From contig CM029112.1 in the NCBI GenBank assembly GCA_016859345.1, forward strand, positions 15,855,725-15,919,724: 64,000 nt of DNA, in the 5' to 3' direction. Under the pieces are notes generated by a model. The model was given only the letters and a program-made list of their open reading frames with translations. It had not been told where the DNA came from and did no database searches. The number at the start of each line of letters is the position of its first letter. Position 1 is the stretch's first letter. Position numbers and translations under genes: made by a program. Shown here in pieces: positions 1-16,440 of the stretch. This DNA is from Istiophorus platypterus (taxonomy: Eukaryota > Chordata > Actinopteri > Istiophoriformes > Istiophoridae).

Positions 1-87
1 CCAAAAAAGAAAATCAGTATAAAAAACATTTTGCATAAACATGCAAAATAATTACTATGATCTTTTGAGTGCCAATAGCTATGTGGG

Positions 88-480
88 CTTAAGTAAAAGT
101 ACTGCAGTATATAATTAAAAAAATCATGAGAAAAGGTCTTGCAAGGAAAATGTCACTTAAGTAAAAGTACATAAATATAAAAAATACTTAAAGAATTGGA
201 AGTAAATGAACTCCTAATTCAAGAAAAAAAAATTAGCAGCCTTATACTCTTGTTACTAAAAGGTGTTGGTCGAAGCAGAACTAATTTTGTAGCCATTGTT
301 GGGCAGATTACTCTACAACAATATATCATAATTCATGAACTAATCATCTCATCTGTGAAGTCAGTGGAGCTGCCATTGATATGTAGGGGAGTAAAAAGTG
401 CAATATTTCCCTCTGAAAATGTAGTGTAGTAGAAGCATAACGTCACATGAAATGGAAATACTCAAGTAAAGCTAGAGAAC
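88..480. repeat. Interspersed teleost-type repeat, degenerate
   Basis: AT-rich stretch with several copies of an 'acttaagtaaaagtac' word, ending in a 'ggaaatactcaagtaaag' segment. This layout resembles an abundant non-coding interspersed repeat I recall from teleost genomes. No transposase or terminal inverted repeats are visible. The short open frame at 196-429 inside it is not a gene. Confidence 0.55.
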
Positions 481-1595
481 CTGTGTGGCAACGTTGCATC
501 CATCCTCCCCGACTAGTGTAAAACAGCAAAAGGGCAATAATGAGATGCAGTATTTGAAGTAGCAGGAGGTTTCAGGCTGCTGTACATGAAACTACATGAA
601 AATCTGATTTTATCAAGATGATTATTTTGTCCAACAGCAGGTGGAACACACAGCACAGTATATCACTAAATGATGCAGGGTAACACCTTGTAGTGTGGTT
701 AGTTGTTGACTTAGCATCAGTTGACTTTTCTGGCCACGTGTGCTAGAGATAAAGGGATAAAGTAGCTCATGGTGAAAGGCAAGAAACAGTTGAACACTGA
801 CTAATGTTTATGTAAAGGTTGGAGGTCAGCTACAGCAAAACACTCCTGAGCCGCCAGAGATTCTGTGCCTTGCTCAAGGACTCCAGCCCGTCAACACACA
901 CACACAAACTGACTGGCCTCTGTGATGCCTTGCAGTTTACAGCAGATTGTGAGCCTCAGTGAGCATTTGCTGAGCATGAGCATCTATTTTGCTGTTGCAT
1001 GACTTTCCTGGTCAATCCTAGTGAGGAAAAGGTCATCCTTGTTTTTCTGTCAGTCTTGGTTTTAACAGCCTCTAGTGGACGGTTGGGGTAAAAACAGGCT
1101 GCGGTTCCCTCAGTGAAATCAAAGCCAAAATCAAAATGATTATGTAAATGATCCATGAAGTCCAAGGTCACAGTTAAGTGACTGTTTTGTCCTTGAAGTG
1201 GGTTTTTTTTTTTTTGCAGATGGGTTCAAGTCAAACAGAAAACAAGCACAAAGACATAGCGTTACTCGTGCTGTATCTCCCCAAAGATTCCCAAGGTAGT
1301 TTGTTCTTACGCACAGTTTGCTATACACATTTTGCATATACTTTAATCTGGTCTGTCAGGCTCTTCCCTCTCTCTCTCTATGTTTCATGGAGTGCCAGGA
1401 GGAAAGCTTGCTTTGGATAAAAGAGTGTACTGGTGACAGATGTTACTCTGGCAGTGATGGAATGTGTGTGTATAAGTGTAGTGTGTGTGTGTGTTGGTAT
1501 ATGCAATTGTGTTTATGCAAATAGAACTGCTTTTGTATTTCTTAATCTTGAATGGTATTTAGCATTTGTAATGTGTCATGACAACATTTGCCTTA

Positions 1596-1678
<83 letters not shown>

Positions 1679-3058
1679 CACTCCTGCCTGGCCCTGTCTG
1701 TGACCACAACTGTGTGCAGAATAACAATGAGCATCTGAGGCTACTCAGACTGTGTGTTTGTGTGTGTGTCTTTTTGCCAAGGGCTAGTGTCGCCCTATCC
1801 AGTTTAAGAACAGATTTAAATCCCACCTCCTCTCCTCTCCTCACACACAGGTGCAGAAACATATGTTTATGTAGTATGCCGGTGGTTTTCTTGCAAGTTT
1901 CATCCCATCAACAACACATTTGAAAAAGCCATGGGTTTTTCTTTTAATTTCAGTGCACTACAAAAGCCAACTTGAAGATCCTCACAGAAACTTGCTCAAG
2001 ATGCAGTATGTAGGTCAATTCATCATTGTAAACATAAAGTCATCCTTGGTTTTACATGGTATGCATTTGCAAGCAGGAACTGCAAATAAGTTTCGATCCT
2101 AGGCTAAGACGTCAGAAAGTTAAGCCCAAACACAAACAACGAACAACCACTGACGTAGGTTGAAAACATACATGAATATATTGGCTTCTTTTATTTAAAA
2201 AGCTGCTGTCTGGCAGCTGAATGTTAAGCCAGTGTTTCCTCTTGTGCATCAAAGCACAACAACAAAAAACTTAGAATTGAAACAGTCCCTGCTTACAAAT
2301 GCATTAACAATGATGTAACTGTCAAAGTCTTCATACGTTGATGTTTTTAAATGGCTGCCGAAGGACAATAAGGAACCAATCTACAGCCTTTGCAGAAATG
2401 TACCAAATATAGTAAATGTAATTTTTTAGCATCAAAAAGTGAATCCTTTACCGTGGAAACATCTGACAAAACAACCTCACCCCAAGGTCCATTCAATAGC
2501 TTCTTGGATCAAATCACATGGTCTTCACTCCATCACCAAATGCATGCTAAAACACAAGTGTGGACCAAGAAATTTTACAACATCTAGAACTACATACTGT
2601 TTCGATAGAAGAAGAGTTAGAAGGAGAGAAATAAAATGAAAAAGTGGGAGATACTGTAAACAGAAAAGCGGGAGAAAGATGAAATAACGAGAAGATCGAC
2701 TAGGAATGGAAAAGTAGTAGTATTAAAAGGTCCCTGTTTTGGCGTGTAGATGAAGTGATGCCTCTGGTGTGTGCTGATGTGTACATCCGCCCAAGAGTGT
2801 GACCGTTTGTTTGCATAACTCTGGGTCCGCGTATCATCCTTCATATGTGCGTGCGTGTACGTGGTGGTAAAGGTCGACGAGGCAAGGCGTTCGGATGAAT
2901 CGGTCTTTCCCTCGAGGAGTTCACAAGTCATGCACATTTCTTAACTTCCCAGCCTCTCTGTTTCTGACTGCTGTCAACCCATTTTTACTTTGTACTTGCA
3001 ACAGATTGCCCAGTCAGAGAAGATCCACCCAGGAAGTGTGATGTTTGTGCTTGCGTGT

Positions 3059-3064
<6 letters not shown>
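481..3064. other. Intergenic DNA, no gene recognised
   Basis: No open frame here resembles a known protein, and no paired splice sites flank a coding-like segment. It contains one long (GT)n tract, listed separately. A 'gtgccttgctcaaggactcc' word near 867 resembles the tail of common fish SINE-like repeats. A CpG-enriched patch near 2,760-2,920 lies next to the 3,065 microsatellite, and I cannot assign it. Confidence 0.5.
1597..1674. repeat. (TG)n microsatellite, 78 bp
   Basis: Uninterrupted TG dinucleotide tract. It yields spurious Cys-Val and Thr-His open frames on both strands. Confidence 0.98.

Positions 3065-3143
<79 letters not shown>
3065..3143. repeat. (GT)n microsatellite, 79 bp
   Basis: Uninterrupted GT dinucleotide tract directly upstream of the candidate regulatory stretch at 3,185-3,320. 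Confidence 0.98.
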
Positions 3144-3145
<2 letters not shown>

Positions 3146-3184
3146 GGAATGTGGACATGAGTGATGTCTACATTCCTCTGTGCT

Positions 3185-3320
3185 CCTGATTGGGTGAGTG
3201 TGCAGCATTCTGTTTAATTAGCGTGTCTATGGCGACTGCTCATTAACATGCAGGGAGGAGGGGAAAGAGGGGCAGTTATGGGAATTATGCAAATTGGCGA
3301 AGTGTCTTGTCATCAAATAC
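3185..3320. promoter_or_regulatory. Candidate conserved non-coding element
   Basis: Non-repetitive stretch holding an inverted CCAAT word (near 3,188), a homeodomain-type TTTAATTAGC core (3,212-3,221) and a perfect POU octamer ATGCAAAT at 3,287-3,294. This density of homeodomain and POU words is typical of vertebrate enhancers, but conservation cannot be tested here. The regulatory role is inference. Confidence 0.25.
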
Positions 3321-3589
3321 AAGCTGGACCAACATCCTGACACACACTCAAGTGTCATGTGCTTTCACACTCACACACACAGAAATTTCAATACACCTAC
3401 ATTATATTATGCATTGAGCTACTTTGAAATTGTTGAGCATTAGCCTTATATCAGATTTTGGTATATTTTCATTTCATGCATATATTTTATTAACAATTTG
3501 TTTTTGTTTTATTCTCTTCTGCTGTTATTTGCATAATATTCTGCTGTAATTGATTTATACTTTGTTTTTTAAATTGTGTTTATAATGAC

Positions 3590-3745
3590 GGAAGATTGTA
3601 GAGACAAACAGGAGACATGGACATAGAGAGAGAGCGCAAGCCATGACATGCAACATTAGTCCCTGGCTGGATTCAGAGCAGTGACATTGGTGAAATTGCC
3701 TTTGGTCTTCGTGCTTTCACCACGAGACAAGTGGGACGTCCCACT
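3590..3745. repeat. Interspersed repeat fragment ('gacatgcaac' family)
   Basis: Contains 'agccatgacatgcaacatta' followed by 'gtccctggctggattcagag'. This resembles a common fish repeat in which 'gacatgcaacaaaggtccc' precedes a degenerate tRNA-like segment. A second copy lies at 14,030-14,170. Confidence 0.45.
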
Positions 3746-4374
3746 GTACTTTACATTTTCTCTTGTTCATATAGTCCATTTACATATTTAAAGGTCAGGT
3801 AACTTGTCATACACTTCTCTGTAGAATGACAGAACTCTGTGACACTTCAGCTAATCAGCCACTCTTAATTCGGTTAAAAAGCAAGTACCTGACAGTCATA
3901 ACTGTTGACATTTTCAGGAAACAAGGCTTGATTCAGCAGCATTGGTTTTCAGTTTTATCTTTCGATTTTTGGCCTGTTAGTGAGAGCACTGGCCTCTATT
4001 AAGTTATTTTGGAACATACTGTTCAGGTCTGCTTAGATTTAGAATGAGAAAAAATACATTCAATTTGATATATTTTCCTATTATCAGTTGTTCCATTTGG
4101 AAGCCATGTTACCAAGTTCCTTATGTAAAAACCTTAATGTTACTGACTCTTTCTTGCCAAAGTTTTCCAAGAGTTTTTGAGGTGATATACAGTAATATTT
4201 ACCCACTGCACCGATGATAAAAGCCCTCATGTTGTTTACTGTTTAACTGTAACCTGTTGTGAAGGAATATGGTGATATGTTTTTTTCCCCTTGTGGGTGT
4301 GAGAGAGGGAGACGCACAAAGGAAAGAATCAGGCTGAGAAAGAAGGAGAGAGGAAATGAGGGAGAAAGAGGCTC

Positions 4375-4435
<61 letters not shown>

Positions 4436-6392
4436 ATTTGGGTTTTGTGTGTATGCCTGCCAGGCTGCTGGTGTAAACCAGATAGTTGATTGTCCTGCTT
4501 CTATTGATATGGAGATGGAGGGGAAAGAAAGGAACTCTGTGTTTATGTGCGTGTGTTTGTGTGTGTGTATTTGTAGCTGTGGTAGAATTGCAGCAGTTGT
4601 AAAAATCAAAGACGATACTTAATTATATCCAGAATTATTGTGGCAATAGCACATTTGGGATGAAATAAATGAAACAATAAAAGCGGAACAAATTGATAAA
4701 CAGCAGGAATCAATCCCTTGTTTATCATCACCTATCCTTTTGGCCTGTCATTTTTATATTCACGTTATCACAATAAACATTGATCCTTCCATGCTTCTAT
4801 ACAAAACCAAAGATGAATTCAGTGATCAGCACTAGCAAAATGAACAAGAACAAGGTCAAGGATGTAGCACAAGATGCTTATATAAAGAAGAATATGACCA
4901 GTAGGGATTTGGGTGTCTGTATGATATTGGGTGGCTATAAAAAATCTGTACAATCATTTTAAAAATGATCCACTTGGGGTGGAAAAGGCCCTGCATTAAA
5001 AAACAGCTTAGCAATTGATGTTAGCACCTCTGTCCAGCATATTTAGGCAGGCTGTACTACTACTCAAGAGAGGGCACACTGAAATAATAGTAACTAATTT
5101 TTATCACATAACATGACTAATGTAGCTGACGGTCCTAACAAGAAGAGGCACTGCTGGGTTGCAGCTTTAAGAGGATGTGTGTAACAGCTTTGGGGTAGTA
5201 GCGGAAACCCTAATAAGATAAAAGAAAATGCTTTAAGATTGCTCCTGCAAGATCTGAGCATGGGTGCTCTGCACAAGCACCTCCCATCCCCTAGAAACAA
5301 AATGGATATTCATTGATAAGAGAGGGTTTTGTCCACCTGTGGGCGCTGCAACAATTCTTAACCTCAACACCCCATAAAGCTGATATGGTGAACATGTTAG
5401 CGACGAGCTGTCTACTGACACATCCAACAGAACGATATTATTAATCATTTGGAGTCATAATTTTGGCAACTTGGCGGATATGTAATATTCACTGTCCCAT
5501 TAAGGATAATATCTGCCTCTGTAGCTGACTTTGTTTACCATTGGGCGCTGGGCAGGTAGTGTATAATAGGTTTATTGGAGCTTTTTTTATTGCTGAAAAA
5601 CGCTGCTCAAAGAGGCTAAAACACTCAGTAGTTCTAAAAGGGAGTTGGTGGTAATTCTCTGTGGGTTCTTTAATACAAGCAGCTCCTTTTACATTAATTA
5701 TTTGATCTACAGTTATTATAAAGAAATATTGATAAGTGCAGCTTTAGGGCAGCAACAGCACCTTTCAGACATTGAACCTGCAACACTGCAGGGTCCATTT
5801 AATCGTTAAAGACTGTTCACATGTGCTGGAGGTCTTTTGTAATGGTGCAGTGCATGTCTGAAAGTGGGCTTAATAGATAAGAAAGATGGTTGGTACCTGA
5901 GGGGAGAGTATGAGGGAGGGAAAAAAGCTACATGTTAACAGTGTCATTGTTATCTTAAACCGCAACTTCTAGTAATACAGCATACATCGCTGATGTAAAT
6001 GTAAATTAATGATTCTCTTTTTTGCCATCTAGTAGCTTAATGGAAACTTAAAAAAATACTCAACTTCATCTCACCCTCCTTCCCTCAGATCTTTCTTTCT
6101 CTCTCTAACACTCTGCACTTCTAATCTCCACTCATTTCCCGCTCTGTCCTCTGTGCTGATGAGATGTGAAATCTGTAGAGCCCCTTCCCCATGTAATTCT
6201 CTCTTTCACTTTTTTTTTTTTTTTTTTTTACATCTGTCCACTTCTCTCTCTCTGTTTTTTTTCTATCCCTCTTGCTCACATGCTCACACACTCTTGCTCT
6301 GACTCTCATTGCTGGTCTTTTGTTCCTGGTAGAATTAGAACCAATTGGGATTTGGCACCAGGCCAGAATCCGACAGAGATGGGGAGAGGAGC

Positions 6393-6434
<42 letters not shown>

Positions 6435-6544
6435 CAACATCCACATACGCTGACATGTACGTGTGAAATAGATTCTCATAATTCTCATAACTTTACCCCA
6501 TCCTTCCGGGAAAATCCTCTCAAGCGTCAGATAGGATAGGATAG
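3746..6544. other. Intergenic DNA, no gene recognised
   Basis: AT-rich sequence with a (TG)n tract at 4,380-4,434, a T18 run near 6,212 and a short AC tract near 6,392-6,432. A short GATAG-type tandem repeat (ataggataggataggat) sits at about 6,530-6,547. No coding segment or RNA gene was recognised. Confidence 0.5.
4380..4434. repeat. (TG)n microsatellite, 55 bp
   Basis: Uninterrupted TG tract. The His-Thr open frames on the minus strand across it are artefacts. Confidence 0.98.
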
Positions 6545-6759
6545 GATGACTCTGTGAACCTCCATCTTCAGATCTCTCTAAAGAGGTTCTATGGGGTTTA
6601 AGTCTGGCCTTTGGCTGGGCCAGTCAAGGACAGTCAGAGACTTGTTCTGAAGCCACTAGAGGGTTATCTTGGCTGTGTGCCTTGGATCACTGATGTGCTG
6701 AAAGGTCCAGTCTCAGGTCACATGCACTCTGAAGCAGGTTTTCTTCAAGGACCTCTATG
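6545..6759 (-). mobile_element. Tc1-like transposon, internal fragment
   Basis: Segment with words such as 'ggctgggccagtcaaggaca', 'ttatcttggctgtgtgcctt' and 'gaagcaggttttcttcaagg'. These match, in order, the internal transposase region of Tc1-like elements abundant in fish, with the transposase on the minus strand. It is truncated on both sides and directly abuts the second Tc1-like element at 6,760, which suggests a nested insertion or a rearranged element. It cannot encode a working transposase. Confidence 0.7.
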
Positions 6760-7403
6760 TACAGTGCATTTAGAAAGTATTTGGTCTCCTTCACTTTTTT
6801 CACATTTTGTTATGTTGTAGCCTTATGCTAAAATTTTATATTTCATTCTTTCCCTCATCGATCGACACTCAACCCCAAAATGACAAAGCAAAATCGGAAT
6901 TTTTGAAATTTTTTGCAGATTTATTAAAAAGGAGAAACTGAAATATCACACCGGAAGAAGTATTCAGAGTCATTTAAATGCCGGTCGACTTTCACATGCC
7001 TTTAACTCAAAGTGGTGTGTGTCTTGCCACTCTTCCATAAAAGCCTGATTGATGAAGTGCTGCTGAGACGGTTGTATTTCCAGCAGGTTCTCCCAGCTCT
7101 GCTGAGAATCTCTGAAACTCTGTTTGAGTGATCTTTGGGTTTTTGGTTGTTTGGTTGCCTTAAACAATGCCTCACCACAAGTGTGTCTTCATAAACTATG
7201 TCCAGTCAATTCAGTTTGCCACATGTCGACTCCAGTCAAGTTCTGAATACTTTTACTGATTAAGAAATTTAGTTTTTTGGTTTTTGTTTTTTTTAATAAA
7301 TTTGATAGATTTACCAGAATGGCAATTTTATCCATTCAAAATTAAATCTACATCACAAATTACAAGAAGTGAAGGGGTCTCAATACTTTCTAAAGCTACT
7401 TTA
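6760..7403 (-). mobile_element. Decayed Tc1-like element with inverted ends
   Basis: The left end begins near 'tacagtgcatttagaaagta'. The right end, read on the minus strand, begins 'taaagtagctttagaaagta' and both continue into a 'ccttcact' word, giving imperfect terminal inverted repeats about 644 bp apart. Inside are remnants of Tc1 transposase DNA (for example 'gccactcttccataaaagcc'), but an intact element would be about 1.6 kb, so most of the gene is deleted. The short minus-strand frame at 6,970-7,167 is a degenerate remnant. Flanking TA dinucleotides suit Tc1/mariner target choice. The element is inactive. Confidence 0.75.
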
Positions 7404-10326
<2,923 letters not shown>

Positions 10327-10562
10327 CTCTCACGCTCCAAGATGATTGCTCGATTCAGGCAGGCAATCATCCATCTTAGGAAGGAGGAGATTAAAAGGAA
10401 GAATGAATGTTTAAATGAAAGGTGGTCCATCACGATTAAACCAATCTGCATGGCCAACCAAAGGTCTACTGTCAATTTAATGTGTGTGTGCGTGCATGTG
10501 TACATAGTCTTGTGCACCGTCCTGCAGAAATATGATGCACTGCATCTGGAACCTGCTCTGGC

Positions 10563-10576
10563 GTTGCCATGGTAAC
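10563..10576. promoter_or_regulatory. Perfect RFX X-box motif
   Basis: GTTGCCATGGTAAC matches the palindromic X-box consensus GTTRCC-AT-GGYAAC bound by RFX transcription factors, often found near ciliary genes and in enhancers. It sits in a non-repetitive stretch (about 10,480-10,610) flanked by AC microsatellites. The nearest recognised gene start is tnrc6a, 9 kb downstream, so the target is unknown. Confidence 0.45.
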
Positions 10577-10708
10577 ACCCGTCACGCTGGTAGGCCCCCA
10601 TTGCGCACTCAAACACACACACACACATACACACACACACAAAAGCACATACTGTGATACACACTGGTAATGAGAAACCGGGAGACTGGCAGCATGCCAG
10701 GACAATTG

Positions 10709-10713
10709 ACACG

Positions 10714-10752
<39 letters not shown>
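10709..10752. repeat. (AC)n microsatellite, 44 bp
   Basis: AC dinucleotide tract with two early ACGC units. Shorter AC tracts occur at 10,614-10,640 and 10,784-10,799. Confidence 0.97.
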
Positions 10753-10755
<3 letters not shown>

Positions 10756-10826
10756 CCCCTTGTGCACTAGAAAATTCTGAGTGCACACACACACACACAG
10801 ACATGCACTTCATTTTGGGCTGCTCA

Positions 10827-13396
10827 GACTGGCATGGGGGGGTGGGGCAGTGTGTATGTGTATGTTAGAGGAAAGTAAAGAGAAGGACAAGAGGGAATAA
10901 GTTAAATTCCCTTCAATGAAAAAGAAGAATATAAAAAGGAAAACTATAATTTCATCTTCTCCTTCTTAGCCTGTTAACTGGATTGAGAATTAACGTAGGT
11001 GTAATTAACCTAATTGACTTATTTGAAACAGAAATACACAACAGGACATATGAGATAGGACGCAGGATAGTCAGAGGTTGATTAGAGTTCTATAATAGCT
11101 ATGTGTTAGATTTAAGTCTGTGTGTTTTGGGCATTTAATGTGATAAAATCCTTTACTTGCAGGATGAGTTCTCAATAGTTTCTGCCAGCTTCTCTCTGTC
11201 TCCATTTCCACCTCTCGTCTCCTCCGTCTGTCACTTTTTCCCCTCCCATCACATCATTCTCCTCTTTGTCATTCACACTTTGAACTGCAGTTACACACAC
11301 GATCACTCTCTGCAAGGGGTCTGCTGGTCTGTCCAGCATTAACAAAGGGTCAGCAGTGGCTCTGTCCATGACAATGGCTCTTAGGGCAGCCAGCGTGCCA
11401 CACATTGCATCATGTCCCAACAGAGAAACTAAACTGCTTTACATTACAAACCGCACTAAAAGCAACATATTTACCGCTTATTCCTAACATTCAAAGATCA
11501 AAGCTCCATCCATCGAGCTCTTTGCTCTCAAAATGTACTTAAGGGACTTTTCTTCTTCTATAAAAATCAGAGTTGTTCCATTTTCAAAATCACTGAAGGG
11601 TAATGAGTTACAATAGCATGTGACTTGATGACCTTTACCTTTGGTCAAATGATAAACTAGACGTCAACAGAAGATGTACAGCAACTTAAACTTAATTTAA
11701 AATGAATGTGGACATAACCACAGCAACAAAATTTTAATTTTAACAGTACTGCTTTGTCTGGAGTCGGTTAGCAGCTAAAAACCTAGCGTATATTGTTTGT
11801 CAATAATATATGAATAGCAAACTCAACAAAATTGCATGATCTAAATGCACATTCCTGTAGCTGTTTGATTGGTCCTGCTTTAATGAAATCTTTATTACTT
11901 GTTCACAATAATTAAACCAGATTAAAACTCTGCACCCATGCTAGTGGCCCTGTGGGCTATACTCAGGGAAAGAGGTACTTTGAGGTAAATATTAATGTTA
12001 GCATGTTAACAATCTTACAGTGATGATTCTGTCATGCCGTTGTTACATTGTCTTGTTCGATTGACAAAATCACTGGGATTCATCCTCTGGGGACCATAAA
12101 AGTCTGTACAGCATTTCACGATGATCCAAGCCATCCTTTCATCCATCTGGATCAAAGGATCCAACTTATCTACCGAGAGACAGGCATTGCCTAACCTATA
12201 GCCAAGCTATGAGACTAAAAATAGTATCATTTTATCTCACTTGCATCATTCTTTAATGTGAAATCATATTAATTATACATGAGTATTTGTATAGATGTTT
12301 TCTGTTGTCTATTTTTGCAAATTTTTGCTTTGTTTTCTATATGAAAGGCGCGACAAAGCAAAATTGTCGATCACTAAGCTCTTCCACAGATTTATCAGAT
12401 GTAAGATCAAATGTAATATTAGTAATGAACATCCCCTGATTCATTTCAGCTTTGTTGTGACTCATAATGAGGCTTCACTTCATTGTGAGTTAAATCTGAG
12501 CTTCTTTTCCTGAGTATTTCATCTTTACATATTTACTTTGCAGAGCAGGATTTTGCTCTCTCTCTCTCTCTCCCCCCTCTCTCTCTCTGTCAGTGGTTCT
12601 GCCTGAAGTTGCTCTGTTTCTCTGTTGTGCTTTTTTCACATAAAACTGGCAGAGTGGTGGCACACTGACCAACATAGGCAGCAATAATTTTCATTCACTG
12701 ATAGTGAATAAGACATACTCTGTAATCAGCACATTGAAGCCAACAAGCTAAAAGAAAGCCTTGGCTCTAAAATATTTTCTGTTAGTGTGACTGGCCTTTG
12801 AATGTAGATGCGTGAACCAAGAGGACATTGTTCTTTTGCTTCATCTTTCCTTCCCTCCCCCTACATCAACCCCCACACCCCACAGATACATGCACTCCAA
12901 TGACTGAACAATACCAGGGGCCAGGGCTGTCTTTACCACTTTCATGCACTGATGTTAGCATGTACTGAGGTTCAGTGAGTTTTGGCATTTGATTAGATGT
13001 TTGTGATTTAATATGCCCTATGGGATTCTTTGTCGTACGGTGTTGTTTCAGAGTCTTTTCCTTTGCCTTGTGTCACCTTTCCCCACATAGCAAAATACTG
13101 TATGTACACCAGAGATGAATGACAATAAGGCCAGCCAATCACTGTACCCTGTGACCACCGATCTGCATGAGTTCCTGCACTAATAGAGGAGCATGGCCAG
13201 CATTGGATCAGTGATATGAATATAAATGAGAGTGAATTTAAATAAAGGGGAACATTTGAATATGCCATACTGTCGCCCAGCACACTTCTGACATCTGCAT
13301 ATCTGGTGATGGATTATGGTGGAAGAAATGTAAAGAGCTCCTGGAAATAACATAATAGTATCTGTCTCTATACTGTATATTACAGAATTACCTGTA
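10827..13396. other. Intergenic DNA, no gene recognised
   Basis: Holds a CT-rich low-complexity tract near 12,557-12,588 and the interspersed repeat at 11,930-12,200. A minus-strand open frame of 82 codons at 11,172-11,420 has unusually protein-like composition, but it lacks homology I recognise and convincing splice sites, so it is not called. Confidence 0.45.
11930..12200. repeat. Interspersed teleost-type repeat, degenerate
   Basis: Ordered words match a common fish repeat: 'ggccctgtgggctatactca', 'gttagcatgttaacaat', then 'ccataaaagtctgtacagca' and 'tccatctggatcaaaggat'. It has no coding capacity. Confidence 0.5.
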
Positions 13397-13600
<204 letters not shown>

Positions 13601-14029
13601 GTGCATGCAAAAGAAAGTCTGCAAGGGTGAATGAAAGTGTGTGTGTGTGTGTACAAAATCACAAGCAAAACAGCTAATTGATTAGGTTGGTATTCAGATT
13701 GTTCATACATATCTGTGTGTAAATGCCCTCAGAGCTGAAGGGGGATGAATGTTCAGATAATTGGTTGAAGACTAGGGGTAATTTTAGCCACAGCAAATCC
13801 ATTTCAATGCTGGTACCCTGTCAGATAGAGAGATAGAGAGATGAGGGAGAAGAATAAGGCTGGCAAAGGACAGTGGGCTCCATAGAATAATAGAAATGTC
13901 AAGTTTTGGCACATTTTTTTTTCTTACAAGTTTATGCAGTCAACTAGAGCAGCAAAAACATGTTTATACAAAAACAAGCATAAAAGTAATACTGTTCACG
14001 ATGAAACAATAATATGGTAATACTTTTTA

Positions 14030-14170
14030 AAGATATCTTTGAGGCACTTTTATGGATTTATTACAAAGTTGACATAGAAAAGATGACAGTAAATCAAGGG
14101 AAAGCGAGAGATAGGAAATGACATGCAACAGAGGTCAGCCAGCTTGATTTGAAGTGGGTACATTGTGGTT
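14030..14170. repeat. Interspersed repeat fragment ('gacatgcaac' family)
   Basis: Contains 'gagataggaaatgacatgca' followed by 'agaggtcagccagcttgatt'. It belongs to the same family as 3,590-3,745, without an intact tRNA-like part. Confidence 0.45.
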
Positions 14171-14624
14171 CATGGTTAATGCTGTAATCCTCAAGACTAT
14201 CATGGTATCCCTTTTTGTAATACTTTTGAAGTAAGCTCAATTGTAAAAATGATGTCTATAATGTCTCTGAAATGTCAAGGTTATCTGCTGTCTACATCCA
14301 GATAGTAGCTACTGGAGATTGGACTTACGCTGCACTTGAGAGTAGAAACACTGTTGACATTGGGGTTAGTCTGTACGTTTGGTGAGTTATTAAATGTAAG
14401 AGAATAATATTACCATACAGGGTAAAACCCACTGAATATTAGCTAACCAAGCCTATGGGAAATTGCAGGTTATCAGATTAGGATATAAGGTGTTGCTACA
14501 CTGTAAATTCATCATGAAAATGTGTGTGTGATGGGGGGGGGTGTATTCATTTAAATTGATGAACACTATTCATTAATTTTTTAAATTGAACTTCATATCA
14601 AAAACGTTTTTTTATTTAGCATTT

Positions 14625-14949
14625 GCCAGTTATTTTCTGGATGAATCATTTTGTTTATAGAATGCAAGAAAATAGGGAAAAATGTTTTGTAATATTTCCC
14701 ACCACACAAAGATGATTCCCTCAAAGTCATATTTTGTCTGATCAATAGTCTAACACTGAAAAATTATGTAGAATATTAATATGTATAATTTTTAAAAAAC
14801 CATCAATCTCTAATATTTACTATGCTGGAGCCAGCAGATATACGTCTTTTTATGTTTAAAATAATGAACAAGATATTTGATTATCAAAATAGGTGCAGAT
14901 TTATTTTCAGTCGACTAAGTTAACTAGTCAGCCTATTGTTGCAGCTCTA
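14625..14949. mobile_element. hAT-like MITE, degenerate copy
   Basis: Internal words ('ctggatgaatcattttgttt', 'gcaagaaaatagggaaaaat') and the right end ('ttatcaaaataggtgcagat', then 'tgttgcagctcta') match an abundant percomorph non-autonomous element related to hAT transposons. Related copies lie at 25,191 and 33,490. Non-coding. Confidence 0.6.
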
Positions 14950-16108
<1,159 letters not shown>

Positions 16109-16380
16109 TGAATGATTAAACCTTGCCCTGTTCTGTATACACAGCTCTGCCTGTCAAGGTGACTGCCTTGTCACAGCCTATTACCAAACTCTAAGACTTC
16201 ACAGCCCCGTCGTGAAGTCTGCTCTCAGTGTTCATACAGACGTGCAAACACAGGCACATACTGGGTTTCAAAATAGTAGATTTATCATTCATTGTGACAA
16301 GCAGCCAAAAAGTAGTTTTTTTGCCTATTCAAACACAGTCACACACAGACAGACACACACCAGTTACTATCAAGTATTGG

Positions 16381-16440
16381 TTTCTGAGCCATTTTTAAAT
16401 AAGAGGTTATTCGTTTCTGAGCCATTTTTAAATAAGAGGT
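16381..16440. repeat. Exact tandem duplication, 33-bp period
   Basis: The 27-bp word beginning tttctgagcc and ending aagaggt occurs at 16,381-16,407 and again, unchanged, at 16,414-16,440. The lack of divergence implies a recent slippage duplication. Confidence 0.95.

Noticed and set aside
1433..1923. Open frames rich in Cys-Val or Thr-His across GT tracts (also near 3,014, 4,199, 6,121, 10,168, 15,927, 57,209)
   Set aside because: Translations of dinucleotide microsatellites. No splice sites or homology.
2617..2937. 106-codon minus-strand frame in a CpG-enriched patch
   Set aside because: No homology recognised, and composition shifts to Ser/Phe low complexity. It could be part of an unrecognised exon, but support is insufficient.
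11172..11420. Minus-strand 82-codon open frame beginning MGHDAMCGTLAALRAIV
   Set aside because: Composition is protein-like, but I recognise no family, no good acceptor or donor bounds it, and the C-terminal part is low complexity. Kept only as a remark.
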